A stretch of DNA of 64,000 bases from Paenarthrobacter aurescens (GTDB lineage Bacteria; Actinomycetota; Actinomycetes; Actinomycetales; Micrococcaceae). Shown in pieces: positions 63,930-64,000 of the stretch. Location of the stretch: assembly GCF_025421775.1 (NCBI RefSeq), contig NZ_JAOEFX010000012.1:97526-161525 (forward strand), read 5' to 3'. Both the position numbers and the translations under genes were made by a program. The stretch's first letter is position 1. Each line of letters starts with the position of its first letter. The notes beneath the pieces are model-generated. The model did not search any database, was not told the origin of the DNA, and was given only the letters and a program-made list of their open reading frames with translations.

Positions 63930-64000
63930 GAGAGCGTCGCCCAAAACCCGACGTTAAGTGAGAGAGCGTCGCCCAAAACCCGACGTTAAGTGAGAGAGCG
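63926..64000 (+). repeat. 32-bp GTGAGAGAG tandem array B
   Basis: Units at 63926-63957 and 63958-63989 are identical and start GTGAGAGAGCGTCGCCC, with a third cut by the window end. The first 13 bases match the reverse complement of array A units apart from one position. Confidence 0.85.

Overview
The window is GC-rich chromosomal DNA of an actinobacterium of the Arthrobacter/Paenarthrobacter group (Micrococcaceae). This is inferred from codon use, frequent GTG starts, the hyi-glxR-gcl-glycerate kinase-allantoinase operon, the NrtR/SPFH/NAD-kinase-like locus and the GTGAGAGAG-type intergenic repeats. I see no rRNA, tRNA, CRISPR array, transposase or prophage.

Layout. 0.2-5.2 kb: an IclR regulator divergent from a transporter, a CoA-transferase, an enoyl-CoA hydratase and a small nucleotide kinase; the first two are fused in frame by what looks like a one-base deletion. 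5.2-7 kb: MarR regulator with a SnoaL-like protein and two small membrane proteins. 7-14.4 kb: an accessory region of about a dozen small genes on both strands, many resembling orphan immunity proteins of polymorphic-toxin or contact-dependent systems. They are punctuated by a short palindromic element (core GGATC, arms near GTCCGGTAA / TTACCGG), usually 10-50 bp after a stop codon. Truncated genes and one gene with an in-frame stop also lie here. Further copies of the element, and two copies of one small gene (one frameshifted), occur near 20 and 34 kb.

14.5-24.3 kb: GNAT acetyltransferase, NrtR-type Nudix regulator divergent from an SPFH/NAD-kinase-like operon with two matching palindromic operators, a membrane protein, a lipoprotein, a tyrosine phosphatase, a secreted gamma-glutamyltransferase and a Nudix hydrolase. 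24.5-27.5 kb: a possible bacteriocin-like locus (two tiny hydrophobic peptides, ABC ATPase, ABC-2 permease, membrane protein). 27.7-32.5 kb: an MFS transporter/acyl-CoA ligase/enoyl-CoA hydratase operon divergent from a LysR regulator. 35.5-43 kb: a sugar operon (ABC importer, two Gfo/Idh/MocA dehydrogenases, ThuA protein) with a LacI regulator and two identical 14-bp operators.

43.3-49.9 kb is a defence island: an AAA ATPase plus a DUF4435/TOPRIM-like protein in the arrangement of PARIS, a Shedu-type nuclease and a KAP-family NTPase. 50.2-57.2 kb is the glyoxylate/allantoin operon. 57.9-61.8 kb is a partner-switching module (response regulator-phosphatase, STAS protein, anti-sigma-type kinase) wrapped around a cellulose-synthase-like glycosyltransferase with a large insertion in its catalytic domain. 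The last 2 kb hold a lipoprotein, a WXG100-calpain-like protease fusion and a small protein, bracketed by two inverted arrays of a 32-bp GTGAGAGAG repeat.
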